From contig SWDT01000134.1 in NCBI GenBank assembly GCA_009193035.1, positions 124,001 through 188,000 on the forward strand: DNA of 64,000 nt. Reading direction: 5' to 3'. The translations under genes were made by a program, and so were the position numbers. Below the pieces are notes generated by a model. That model had not been told where the DNA came from and did no database searches. It saw only the letters and a program-made list of their open reading frames with translations. Shown piece by piece: positions 12,985 through 23,848 of this stretch (its first letter is position 1; each line of letters begins with the position of its first letter). Origin of the DNA: Halicephalobus mephisto (lineage: Eukaryota > Nematoda > Chromadorea > Rhabditida > Panagrolaimidae).

Positions 12985-14042
12985 TCACATGTGGACGATT
13001 CTAGGTTCCGTTGTGATGCTGCAGAAGTTTTTGCCCCGGACAGCTCGGAAGTATCCATTCTCTCCCCAATCGCTGCCCCAACTGTTCTTGATGATCCAGT
13101 ACTCGTCAGCTTTGAACCCAACGATCACCACAGCGTGGTTACCGTCGAAATCGTCCAAGCAAGTGGCTGCATCCAGGTCGAGAACTCCGCCAATGTAATG
13201 AAATAGGGACCGAGGGCACATGATACCTGAAAATCAGGTTACTATCAATGTAAGTAACAACAAAACTTACCGACAGCGACGGGACCTTCAGAAGCAACAG
13301 CGTTGGCTATGAGGTCTTCATCAGGTTTGAGCCAAGTGTTTCCGGTGATTTTTACTCTTGGAGAGTCACTGGGAATCTTGCAGGTTCCCTTCTGATTCTC
13401 ATAAGGGTAATCTTTCAGAGGGACAAGCCCAGTATCTCGAACCAAGTCCATAGCACTGAAAAGTAATCCCCAGTCGCATCCCTGACTCACGGGATCGCAA
13501 TCAGTAATTTCTTGTTCGGAGAGGTTCTTCAGCATTCCATACTTAATGGCATATGCAGATTCTACAGCTGCGGTAGTAGCGAAAGCGTAACAATCACCAC
13601 AGGATTGCTGGTTCTTGACGGATGTGACGGCGTTCTTCTCTCTCCAATCGAAATAACTGGGAATCTTCCCGGAGTAGGCTAGAGCCTGAGGTTTATCCGG
13701 TCTGGGGACATCCATGACAGAGGAAGGAAGGAGGAACTTGGAAATCTCGTCATCAGTCCAGTGGGTAAACTTGGTGATTCCGAACGTGGCCGAGGGCATT
13801 TCCTTGTTCCACTTTTCGATTCTGGCAAGATTGGTTTTGAAAACAGTGAATCTTTCGAGTCGTTCTTCAGGAGTAAAACTCAGGTTGAATCTAAAATTAA
13901 AAAGCTACAGTAATTCTTTTTACTGAGGATGTTCTAAAGCTTACTTAGTCTCATACTCGACGAAACTCTGGAAATCCTTGTCGATGACAAGACTGGAACA
14001 TACTGCAAAAATGACAAAAAGAAAACCGATGTTTCTGTTCAT
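12985..14042 (-). CDS. Cathepsin L-like cysteine protease (papain family C1A)
   Basis: Secreted or lysosomal cysteine endopeptidase. Three exons in phase (13945-14042, 13271-13890, 12985-13226) give 319 aa. The N-terminus ([17 protein letters not shown]) is a signal peptide. The propeptide has an ERFNIN-type helix ([20 protein letters not shown]) and FTHWTDDE. The catalytic Cys is near residue 133 in [11 protein letters not shown], where most relatives have CGSCWAF. The catalytic His is in [10 protein letters not shown] and the Asn in [16 protein letters not shown]. All three catalytic residues and the oxyanion Gln are present, so it should be active. It is the only intact member of a local family: three decayed duplicates lie within 5 kb. 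Confidence 0.9.
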
Positions 14043-14689
14043 TTTGATGCCAAACAACATACTTTCAAGATCACTCCATCTTTATATTTTCTTTTTCATG
14101 ATAACAATAACCCCTAAGAATTATCATTTTATCAATATTCTTGGTGGATACTTTGTGGATTCGGCTTTTGATATACGCCTGGTAGACTTTGGTGAGTATT
14201 AAGAACCGGAACACATGACATTGATAACACTCTCCTGTGTTTTAAGATAATAATAATTTAACCATTTAGTGAATTCAGGTAATTTGGGAATTTCCTAATA
14301 ATATACAGAAAAACCATATATGAATATCATGAAGAAATCTAAGTGTACTCTGTTTTAATGGCATGATTTTTGAATGTTTATGCGCAATTTTCTTAAAATT
14401 ATTGTAGAATTATTTCCATAATTGCCAGGATAGAAATAAGAAGAATACCACTAATCTTTACTTAACAATAAGACGCAGATAATAATTATACATCTACGCC
14501 TACAATAGACAACCGAGGGTCTCACTCATGCCTCACAGTATTCCACAGTCCTTGACTTTCAGGTCACCTCTCCAGGTTCTCTCTTTCTAGTACATTTTTT
14601 ATTCTAACAATAATGTTATGTGCAAGTCCTAAAAAAATAACATCTGAATCTATAAATATTAAGACTTGTAAAAAAGTTGTAGAATCGCT
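14043..14689. other. Spacer upstream of the protease gene; contains repeat copy 1
   Basis: 14043-14110 is the protease promoter side, also copied in block B. 14285-14415 recurs at 18125-18260. 14430-14610 is one of three copies of a dispersed repeat. No gene is seen. Confidence 0.45.
14430..14610. repeat. Dispersed repeat, copy 1 of 3
   Basis: Shares with 23070-23240 and 25710-25880 an ordered series of blocks: 'aatctttact', then a CACTC stretch followed by 'agta.tcca.a.tcc.tga' and 'aggt.ctctctt.ctagt'. Copies are in the same orientation. No TIR or coding capacity is evident. Confidence 0.55.
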
Positions 14690-15510
14690 AGAATTTAAAA
14701 CCAACAGCTGCGATGACAATAACTAATAACTTGATTATATATGAATTTACTTTTATTATTTTTTCACAATTGTACTTATTATTAATACAATAAAATAGTT
14801 CGTTAATACTCCTTTGAAAGTGAATTTAATCTCATGTGAACTATTTTAGGTTTCCTATTGATTCTCATAAGGATAATCTTTCAGGGGGACAAGCGCAGTA
14901 TCTTGAACCAAGTTCATAGCACTGTAGCGATATCCTCCATTACATGTATAACTCTCAGTATGACAGCCAGTAATTTCTTGTTCGGAGAGGTTCTTTAGCA
15001 CTCCATACTTAATGGCATATACAGATTCTACAACTGCAGCAGTAGCGAAAGCGTAACAATCGCCACAGGATTGTTGGTTCTTGACGGATGTGACGGCGTT
15101 CTCCTCTCTCCGGTTGAAATAACTGAAGATATTCTAAAGCTTACTTCGTCTCGTATTCGATAAAGCTCTGAAAATCCTTGTTGTTGGGATCAGTTAGTTT
15201 CTACTTCTCATGGTTTCCCAGTGCGCGTTCTAAATGTAAGGTTATAAAAACCGAAGGGCTACCATAGACACCAGTGTGTCATTCCTCATTTATTGTCTAT
15301 TCTATGTGTCTCTATTAATGAAGTGTTACTATAATACTATATTCGTGATCTCTACGTGCCGATTCCTCATCAACCCCAACACTTGTTGATGACAAGACTG
15401 GAACATCCTGCAAAAATAACAAAAAGAAAACCGATGTTTCTGTTCATTTTGATGCCAAACAACATATTTTCAAGATCATTTATCTTTATATTTCTTTTCA
15501 TAATAACAAT
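14690..15510 (-). pseudogene. Duplicated block B: npp-9 3' end plus broken cathepsin, split by a solo LTR
   Basis: 14690-14745 resembles the last codons and 3' UTR of the npp-9-like gene (compare 12245-12300). 14800-14860 matches the 3' end of the intact protease. 14866-15120 matches its catalytic-Cys exon, with CGDCYAF still readable. Positions 15128-15181 and 15382-15510 match its signal-peptide exon and promoter. Internal deletions remove the His/Asn catalytic exon and most of the propeptide, and the signal-peptide exon is interrupted at 15181. It cannot make a protease. Confidence 0.75.
15182..15381. mobile_element. Solo LTR (200 bp) with 5-bp target duplication
   Basis: The insert starts TGTTGGGATC and ends ACCCCAACA, a short inverted terminus of TG...CA type. 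It is flanked on both sides by CTTGT (15177-15181 and 15382-15386). The paralogous sites at about 13978 and 17818 show the same exon without the insert, which fixes both ends. A TATA-like gttataaaa lies near 15241. A 5-bp duplication fits a BEL/Pao- or Gypsy-class element; the internal part has been lost by recombination. Confidence 0.8.
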
Positions 15511-16114
15511 AACCTTTAAAGTAGTATATATATCATCTCTGGCTCATCTAAACCCCTCATTTCTCCAGCTCATCATTTTATCTTTTTCCAACCACTTTTA
15601 CCCTAAAAATATGCAAAACTCTTGGAAATATAGCATATATTAGGCATATTTTAATGTGATATACTGGCTCAATAATCACCCCCAAATATCCTCAACCACA
15701 TTTTCTCACCGACACGATTTTGCTTGAAAGAAGCGTCTAGTTGGGGGTCGCGGCCTACGCCACATTTTTTGGCATAGTGCATATGCAGAAGACGCTATAC
15801 AAAAGTCTAAAAATATGGAATGCGCGTACTTTTTAGAAAATGATAGTGGACGTCCACTTGTTTTTCTGAACCGCTGTATCTAATTTCTTACTGTTTTATT
15901 TTGAGATTTAAATTCCCGCCTTTATTATTTTAGCATTATATTCAAATATTTTCTCTGCTTTCTTGCTTGAAAAGCAATCTTTGATGCAAATTTTTGTTGT
16001 TTGCGTGAGTTTTTGCTTTTTATTCATTGCTTGATTTTCAGTTCTGTTGTGACTTAAAAACTGCTCCTAAATCGACCAAAAAGTCGAACCATAACTTTAC
16101 TATTTTTAGGTATT
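15511..16114. other. Intergenic, with one GC-rich imperfect hairpin
   Basis: AT-rich spacer. Around 15735-15785 a GC-rich segment (gttgggggtcgcggcctacgcc) is followed by a weak inverted match (tacgcca / tggcata). A pyrimidine tract and acceptor just before 16115 fits the 5' end of the next gene. No other feature is seen. Confidence 0.35.
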
Positions 16115-17046
16115 ATGGAGAAGAATTGCGAAGAGTTGTTACCTATTCTTTATACTACAACGGAGCCTATGAGCAACGAACCCAAAAGATGCGTCGTCGT
16201 TATGGATAGACTTCGGGCTGTTACATTCAGACATGGTGAGCACAAGAAATTCACTCAGGACCAAGTAATAAAGATCTATCCAATCGATCCTTTGGGTAAA
16301 CCTGTTGATGTAAGTCTCTACTACATTTGTAAATTAGAGAAAGGTCAATTTAACATAAATTTTCAATCACCTCAGGTCAAAGTCGTAGTTATTAATGATG
16401 CAGCTGATCTCATTGTCTTCCACACGATTGATGAAGATTTCGATACTTATCCGGATGCCGTAGGTAACACGCGACTGGGACAGAATTACAAACTGATTGG
16501 AATCGATGCAAAGGGAAGAGCCAATGTCAAAGCTGGTGTGATCAGCAAGGAGCGAGGTAAATTTGTCGTAATTATTGAAATAATTTATAAATCGAAATTG
16601 CATCCGTTTTAGTTGGATTCGTGATCGGTGACAGCCACGCAGAGGATGGCGACTCTGGAGCTGCAATCATTGATCTCCGAAATTGGTTCATCGGAATGGT
16701 TGTCGGAAAGCAAAACTTCATTGCCCCGTCAAATACATTTAAGGATTCGACTTTGAACTTGGATTCGATAGCTGCGCATTTTTCATATGCGAAAATTATT
16801 CCTGCACAGTCAATTTTAATGCTTCTTCCAGCTGAGGAAAATGAGGTAAGAATAAGTATTAATTATGAATTTATAAGTAACGGAAGTAGAATTTAATATA
16901 TATCTAAAAATTTTTGATTTTAATAATATAGATACTTTATTTAAAATATAGGAAAATGTTTACTAAATTCTTTAATATACTCGTTTCAGATGCTTGATGA
17001 AGAGCCGCCTTGCAAACTCAAAAAGAAAAATGAATCGGGTCCATAG
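16115..17046 (+). CDS. Trypsin-fold (PA clan) serine protease-like protein, no signal peptide
   Basis: Four exons in phase (16115-16309, 16376-16556, 16613-16845, 16990-17046) give 221 aa. The strongest motif is DGDSGAAI near residue 140, equivalent to the GDSGGP nucleophile loop. It is followed by FIGMVVG, like the strand after the active-site Ser. INDAADLIVF (about 71-80) can supply the Asp, and TFRHGEH (about 37-43) a His, although its spacing to Asp is short. There is no signal peptide or prodomain, and the tail is basic (CKLKKK), so an intracellular role is likely. It could be an inactive homologue. I do not recognise the exact nematode family. Confidence 0.65.
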
Positions 17047-17289
17047 CGCTTTTCTATTATCGTTATTATTATTTATTGATAAAATATTAAATAAATGAAA
17101 TTTATTAATAGAAGCGTTCAGTTTTTGCTTAATTGTCTTTAAGTAGAGATTGAAAGTAAACGTAAATTTCACTTTAATGGTTTACCACAGATTTGAATTT
17201 AGAATGTGAATTTCCAGAACCAGATGCAAAGATAGTGTTGTCAAAAGGGAAAAAGTTGCTTTTTTTCATCTGATAATTGTATAAATTTT

Positions 17290-17626
17290 TTGAAATTTTT
17301 TATTAAATGGTATTCTTCACTCCACAACTTACTTCCGACGAATCAACTTTTGAATACTCATTTTCATGAGTTTTTAGATAAGGAATATGAAATCGGTTTT
17401 GTAAAATTAGATGGTAATTTAGAAATTGGCAGTGAAATTAATGTCAATCAAACAAACAATAAATTTTATTATATCATTAATGGCATTGGTAAAAGTAATA
17501 ATCAAGTTTATGAAGAAAATACTATAGATATTCCAGATGGTAAATATGATTGAAATGAATTAGTTAATAAAATTAATGATTTATTAAAAAGGGACAAAAT
17601 TTTTCCAATGCAAAACTAGAAGATGG
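17290..17626 (+). mobile_element. Relic of a Polinton/Maverick-like ORF (tentative)
   Basis: An 87-codon frame from 17290 is followed after one TGA by further readable codons and a 1-bp frame slip near 17590. The layout (a short N-terminal strand, 'EYEIGFVKL' in the first third, then an 'IDIPDGKYD' turn and an 'ELVNKINDLL' helix) resembles small conserved proteins of Polinton/Maverick-type elements, as I remember them. The TGA sits where a Trp would be natural. It abuts the decayed block C at about 17627. It is broken and not expected to be expressed. Confidence 0.35.
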
Positions 17627-18260
17627 TAAAGTGGTTCGTTAATGCTTCTTCGGAAGTGGATTTAATCACATGTGGACGATTCTAGGTTCCGTTGTGATGC
17701 TGCAGAAGTTTTTGCCTCGGACAGCTCGGAAGTATCCATTCTCTCCCCAATCAAAATAACTGAAGATATTCTAAAGCTTACTTAATCTCGTATTCGATAA
17801 AGCTCTGAAAATCCTTGTCGATGACAAGACTGGAACATCTTGCAAAAATAACAAAAAGAGAAATAATAGTGTTCGAGTCCATTTGAAAATCGAATGCTCT
17901 GCTATCAAGACAATACTGCTTTTATACTGTATTTTTGCTGATGATAACAATAGTTTCCCATCAAGTTTCACTTTATCAGCATTAATAACGGGTACAGTAC
18001 TGACTGAACTTGCGATATATGCTTGTCAAGTTCCCATGAGAATTACCACCGAAAACGGAAAAAGTGATATCATTTTATTGTTTTTAAGACAAAAGTAATC
18101 ATTCTTTTATTGAAATTTATTCAATGTAGAGATTTCCTAACAATACACAGAGAAATCCATATATGAAAACCATAAAGAAATCTGAGTGTACTCTAGACTT
18201 TGATGACATGATTTTTGAATGCTTACGTGCAGTTTTCATTGTTCAAATTACTATAAAATC
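17627..18260 (-). pseudogene. Duplicated block C: cathepsin remnant
   Basis: 17640-17752 matches the 3' end of the intact protease ([12 protein letters not shown]...C region) and then jumps at 17753 to the exon 1/intron 1 junction also present in block B. 17765-17860 is the signal-peptide exon without its ATG. 18125-18260 matches the upstream spacer 14285-14415. It shares the deletion junction 'ataactgaagatattctaaagc' with block B, so C derives from B or both come from one deleted ancestor. Confidence 0.7.
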
Positions 18261-18340
18261 ACCTTCTCTGGTTTTCTTAGTGTATTGACTAGTGCTGAAG
18301 AGTAAATAATACTTTTCATTTAAAATTTTTACTACTTAAA

Positions 18341-18588
18341 ATGATCAAAGCTAGAACTGTTAAGGAGCTCACTGCCTTCGTCGCCTTCCTCGGAGGTCTG
18401 TTTCCGATCTAATTCTTTATCCGTCAAAACCATTTTCAGCTATCCATGTTGCTTATTATAAGATCCAGATGAATGAATCTCTCGTCCCAGTCAACGAAAG
18501 ACAGGAGCTTTTCTACATCAAATGGCTCAAAAACCAATTCCCAATTCTGAAACCTTACGGAATTCCGCAAAAATCAGACTCTACATAA
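18341..18588 (+). CDS. Small single-pass membrane protein, 67 aa
   Basis: Two exons, 18341-18395 and 18440-18588, join in phase (donor G|GTCTGT is non-consensus; acceptor TTTTCAG). The protein has a basic start (MIKARTVKEL), one hydrophobic helix (about residues 10-26), then a charged tail with ERQELFYIKWLKNQ and a Pro-rich end. This architecture fits small mitochondrial inner-membrane or respiratory-complex assembly proteins, but I cannot name the family. An AATAAA-like signal is at about 18665. Confidence 0.55.
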
Positions 18589-19069
18589 GTCCACATCCAA
18601 AAACATAAAAAATCAAAATGTAAATCCCTTTTTGACGTATACAATCTGTTTTTAATCTATTTTGAAATAAAATTCGACATTTTTCGAACAAGTTCTGTCC
18701 CGTCGAATCCAGAACCAAAGCGAGTCACGCTCGCAATCTCGACGGACTTTTGAGAAGAGTGTATGAATGGCCGGTCTTGCAGGTTGCACGCAAGGATCGC
18801 CTCGAATGTGCAATCCTTTTCTTTTCCCAACGACATTCAGCGACGCACAGAGCGGCGTCAGCCATTGATTTCTTCCGATTTGAAGCTGATTTTCTCCCAA
18901 AATTACCATCGGACTGCTATATTCTAAGCGGCGTTGTTGGGTAAGTTTGTTTGATTATTATTTTCATATAAAATTTTGAATTTTCGTTTATCGATTGTTG
19001 CTATTTTTAATGAATTTATTTTATTTACAAAATATTGTTTTAGGTAATAAATCTCGAGGATTCCGGGAC
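18589..19069. other. Promoter/5' UTR of the SUZ-domain gene
   Basis: 18690-18910 is a GC-richer stretch typical of a promoter or 5' UTR exon. A good donor (GG|GTAAGTTTG) at about 18941 and an acceptor (tttag) at 19043 suggest a leader intron just before the ATG at 19070. Confidence 0.4.
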
Positions 19070-20102
19070 ATGAGCGAAGCTGAGCAATGTAGTCAACAAA
19101 AAGAAGAAGTTGCAGACGACTGGGAAAATGCTGGTGATGAAGTGCTTGTTGCATCCGCTGCCGAACGACGGAAACGGTTGGCACAGCTGGAATCTCAACT
19201 TGCAGCCGAGCAACAGCAACTCAAACTTGAACAAGTTAAACCAAGTAGTAGTCAGAACGACAAGAAGTAAGTTTTGATCGAAATTCGCGCATAATTCACT
19301 TCAACCCAAGCCACGGAACTGATTTCTATCCTATACTTTCAGACCCGAAGTTGGAAATGGTCCTGTGAAGTTACTACGTCGTCCTCAGAGCGGCTCGGCT
19401 TTGAACAAGAAAACAGACGCCGAACTTGCCAAAGAAGCGGAAGAACGAGCTCAGAAAGCGCTCGAAGAACGGGAAGTCGCGTATCAGCAAGCGAGAGAGA
19501 AGATATTCGGCGGAGAACCACCTGCAGAAGGACAAACTAATGCATCAGCAAATGAGGAAACTGAAGAAGCTCCGCAACCGTCAACTTCGGCTAATAAGGA
19601 TCAAGCAAGCAGGGATTATTTGAGTGATGTCCCCATGAAACGTGCTGACACTTACAAAGCTCCACTGAAATCGGCACCTCCTCCGATTCCGCCATTGATG
19701 AATCCGCCTATGGGAGTATGGAGATATCCAGGACAAGTTCCATGCAACGGACCTTCAGCTGGATTCGTACCACCGCCTTTCTATGATGGAATGCCACCTG
19801 GTGTCATGCCTCCCTACTGCATGTCTGGGCCTTTGAATCCGTTTACTGTTCCTCCCCCACCGCTCATGTACAGGCCTCCAGGTCAGATCCCTCAAGTGAA
19901 AAGCATGTTTACTCAACCGATGCCACATCCGATGACTCAGCAATCCAAGACTGTACCTCTCGCATCTCTTCAGCATCAACTACCAAATTTCACCAATGTA
20001 TCTGCTCCTACTACCACAGCACCGCAGCTGGGAACGTCCAAGAAGGAAGAGAAGCCTGTTCTCGCGTATGGAGGCAAGTTGATGAAGAAACCGGGTGTTT
20101 GA
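19070..20102 (+). CDS. SUZ-domain protein (SZRD1-like) with an npp-9-derived C-terminus
   Basis: Two exons, 19070-19266 and 19343-20102, give 318 aa. The first half is SZRD1-like: DDWENAGDEV, a helix RRKRLAQLESQL, then a SUZ-type core VKLLRRPQSGS ... EEREVAYQQAREKIFGG, motifs linked to RNA binding. A Pro-rich region follows (PPPIPPL, FVPPPF). From about 19863 to the stop the sequence is homologous to the npp-9-like gene at 10240-10520: MYRPPGQIPQ against [10 protein letters not shown], and [19 protein letters not shown] against [19 protein letters not shown]. It ends right where the zinc finger would begin. The fusion therefore supplies a new C-terminus and stop. Both parts are open, so the chimera is probably translated. 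Confidence 0.75.
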
Positions 20103-20415
20103 TTCATTAGCGCAATCTGTTGATGTTCCTGTTATTTCTAGTGCGCGTTTCCGGAATCAATGGAGTCATCAGAATCTCCAAGCCTTTCTTTTCATTTACC
20201 AGACCGTTCTCGTCAGAACTCCTAATCGGGAAAAAAGATATATCAGTTTAGTTTCAAAGCTAAATCCGTTTATCTGACCAAAAATGAAATTTTAATTTAT
20301 CTTCGCCGGTTTACTCAAAATAATTGCATATTTTTGGAATCCACAAAGGAAAACCCAGAGTACAATCTCTATAATATGATAGATTAAATTTTCATCACTT
20401 TGACAAGCTCATAGT
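20103..20415. other. 3' regions of two convergent genes
   Basis: Between the SUZ-domain gene (plus) and SEC62 (minus). A short open frame after the stop (about 20105-20277) has no domain; nothing else is seen. Confidence 0.4.
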
Positions 20416-21782
20416 TCATTTGTCGACCATCACGAAATCATCATCTTTGCGAGCTCTTCTACGACGACGAGATGATAATTCAGGCACGAATTCTTCGGCA
20501 GGGACAGTCTCGAAAGCTTGTGTAATCGGTTCACTTGATCCTTCACTGCTGGGTTCCTCTCCGGCTTCGGAATTCTCGTCTTCAACATCATTAACCGCTG
20601 GTTCTTCCTCCTCATCGTTTTCTTCCTCGACGGGCTCTGGAGTTGGGGGTTTTTCTTGTTTGACAAGTTTCTCGCTATCGCTTCCACTTGAAGCTTTGGA
20701 TTTCTTCTTTTCCTTCTTCTCCTCTTTCTTGTCCCCAGAAACGTATTCATATGTATAAAAAGGCTGGAATGACTCAAAGAATCCACAATCTGCAGTCAAG
20801 TTCGGCAAGATCCATAATTGGTGCTTTCCAAATGTTGCTGCGTAGATAATACCGAATAAAATTGTACGAGCTGAAAGCACTCATTGAGTATCGTTTGTTA
20901 GCGTTTTCAACTTACCCAAAGCTGTGCCCATCAATATAAGTAATAACACTATCCCAGTCATGGAGAGATAATAGACTACTAATCTCAGCCAGTCAGGCCA
21001 TAGAGGGAATAGACATCCAACGACGACTCCGACACAGATGAGAAGCCCGATGATCTGTTTGTACAAAGGAGTTGGGTTGTAGACCCAAGCATAAACATCA
21101 GTGGTATCGGTCGTGAAAGACTGGTTGTGCTGCATGACAAGAATAATTTTCTTCTTCTTCTCTTTCTTCTCGTCCTGAAATGCCAAGAATTACATCGAAA
21201 TTAGCTGTAGAAAATGACATACGGTTTCAGGTTCTTTCTCCTTGTTGGCGTCAGTTCCGGAGTCGCTTTCTTCCTTCTTCTCTTCTTCCTCCTTGATTTT
21301 CTTTTCCCGTTTTGACTTTGGTGAACTTGTTGGAGTGGATTTGTCTTCCTTCAACTTCTTTCTCCTTTCTTCAGGTCCTTTCTTTTTCAACACAACCTTC
21401 TTCGCTCTGAAGATAGCTCCTTTACTCATGAGTGTCCTGATGAATACTTCGCAATCGCCTTTGGTTTTGAATACAGGTTCTTTTGCATTCATTCCGTACT
21501 TTTTCGATTCTAACAGTGTGTCCACAGCTTTAGAACCTAGAAATAAGGGAAATCAACATATAATCAATGTTTGAGGATGCAACATACCAACAAAATATGG
21601 AAACTCATCAGAATCACACATTCCCATTTTTATTGGGCAGTTGAACCTCAAGTACTTTGCATAGACTTCTTCCTCTTTAGTGAGCTTGCTGGATTCATCG
21701 TCCTGCTGAAGATAAATGTCATAAATAAGATCTAAAAAATTATTTAAAAACTTACAGCTTGACGTCGTCGACGATCGGCCAT
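20416..21782 (-). CDS. Translocation protein SEC62
   Basis: ER membrane subunit that works with SEC61/SEC63 in post-translational import. Five exons in phase (21756-21782, 21588-21705, 21223-21536, 20916-21174, 20416-20870) give 390 aa. Order: MADRRRRQA, a conserved N-terminal domain (KYLRFNCPIKMG, then FIRTLMSKGAIFRAKK), a Lys/Glu-rich linker, and VYAWVYNPTPLYKQIIGLLI leading into two membrane helices. A short loop (LFPLWPDWLR) separates the helices; FGKHQLWILPNL follows them. The last 120 residues are acidic, with basic patch SSRRRRRARK and end MVDK. Both termini should face the cytosol. Worm SEC62 has this organisation. Confidence 0.9.
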
Positions 21783-23848
21783 GATTGAAATTTGTTATTA
21801 TTGACCTGAAACTAACAAAGAAATTTAGTTTATTAATCAATAATCACGTGGAATCAATTTAAACTGCAAAAAAGACGTCAAGTTCCAGAAAAAGAAGAAA
21901 CGACAATTCGAGACACGCGTCTGCTCGACTTCCCGAACATCAACTGGCCGCAGATTGCCCGCTTGTTTCGCGCACATTGAGAAATAAAAAACGTCATAGA
22001 TGCTCAACTTTATTGAGAATTTTCTACTTTTACTAATTATATGATGTAACTTTTGTAAAAAAGAACTGTAAGTACGTCAAAAATGAGTTTTTTCGTTGAA
22101 ATATAAACTTTTGAAGGATATGAAGAATTTTCTAAATTCAAGACATTTTGGATGTTTTAGTTTTGTTTGTTTTTACAAAAAATTAAAAATATGAATTTTG
22201 AAGCAGAGAAATGGAAGTAGTAATCAAAGGAAGAAATAAACAATTGGTTCAAGTTGAAAACTGAGATTCTAGTCCTTATAACTACAGAATTTTTTATAAA
22301 AAAATCCACAAGCCTAGGTTTGTTTAAATACGTTTTTTCAGATTTGACACAATCCAAGAAATTACGAAATTTAACGATTTTCAAGTTATTCTACGTAGTC
22401 TTATTTTCGACACAAAAAACTACTTTTAGATTTAAATAAAAATATCTAAAATAGGAAGACGATATAAATTCCGATTTCGAAAATCACAATTGAAGTTGAT
22501 TTTAGGATCAGGATTTTGAAAATCAACTTTAGCTTTGGGATTTGAAATAAATCTCCAGATGCTGCAGATCGATTTCAAACTAACTTCGAATTTGATATTG
22601 ACAATTCATCTTTTTTCGGTACTTTTGTTAAATTCGAGGGTATTTAAATATTTAAATCAAAGAATGCAATTATACAAATCAACCGTTAAATGGAAAACCC
22701 GGGTACATAAGGTTCGAAATGAATCACACAGAATTTTCTCTTTTATTTCATAATATTTACTTCATTTTGTTTGTTTTTTATAATTGAATTAACTTAATAT
22801 ATCAATCAAGAAAACATTGATTTAAAAGGATTTGTGAAAAGTGCAATTTCTAACGACAACAGTCTTGTTAATATCATTGGATTTCCATTTTTTAAAACAT
22901 AATTTCATTATTTTCGACATTTAAAAAAATCCCTAGATGTATGTTTTGTAGTATTTCTACAATTCCTTGGATTTCCTCGTAATGAAGGTATTCAAGAAGC
23001 TCAGTAACGCAATGGATGAACTTAATGCGGTTCAAATTGTAATACCCAACAAGCGTAAATTTGAGCTGTGTTAGGATAAGGATGTAAATAATATAAATCT
23101 TTACTGTAATAGTAAAATAAAGATACATTATAATTCTCAACACGTAACAACCAAGATCCTCACTCATGTCCTACAGTATTCCACGCTCCCTGATATTTAA
23201 GCCATCGCTTCTCGTGTTTCTTTCTAGTCTAGTTCCTCCAACATCGTTATTGATAATCAGCATATGTCTATAGAATATCCTGTAAATTAAAATTATCAAT
23301 GTGATTTCTTAAGTCTCCTTATGTCGTCAGAGTGAAAAGATTATCCCAAACGATTACTCAATATCTCCTAATCCGATGAACTGCCTCTAGGTCTTTTATT
23401 CCGATGAGATATCTAGCCATTGGATAACTGGTATGCAATCAAGTATGTAATTATATCTCAAATTGGATAATACTGATAAATTATTTCCAAACAAGAACTA
23501 TGAACATTAATTTTATATTTATTTTTTAACAGTGTATCAAAGATTCTATGCCATGTTTAGAAACAGAAATTATGACAATGTGGAGTTACAGTAATGCCAG
23601 TTTTTTACTGGGTATATTTATGACGATTTTGAATGGTTTAATCACTAGCTTTCTAGAGTTTTTAGATATGTAAATGAAATAATCTCATTCCGTCGTGTTA
23701 CTACCCTTCATTATTTTTAATCACAACCATATTACCTCACCAGGACAGATACTCAATAACTAGAGATCTAGTACGTAAAACTTATCATTGCAATATAAAT
23801 AAAGCTAGTCGAATCATTAAGTTATGTTATTAAATCGAATTAGTCTGA
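21783..23848. other. AT-rich intergenic, 2 kb; contains repeat copy 2
   Basis: 21840-21990 is the GC-richer SEC62 promoter. The rest is AT-rich with short shadow frames only. 23070-23240 is the second copy of the dispersed repeat. Confidence 0.45.
23070..23240. repeat. Dispersed repeat, copy 2 of 3
   Basis: Shares ordered blocks with copies at 14430 and 25710: 'aatctttact', 'aa..aagatcctcactcatgtcct', 'acagtattccac.ctccctgat' and 'ttctttctagt'. Confidence 0.55.

Noticed and set aside
20420..20786. Ser-rich plus frame and basic minus frame over SEC62
   Set aside because: Shadows of the acidic C-terminal tail of SEC62.
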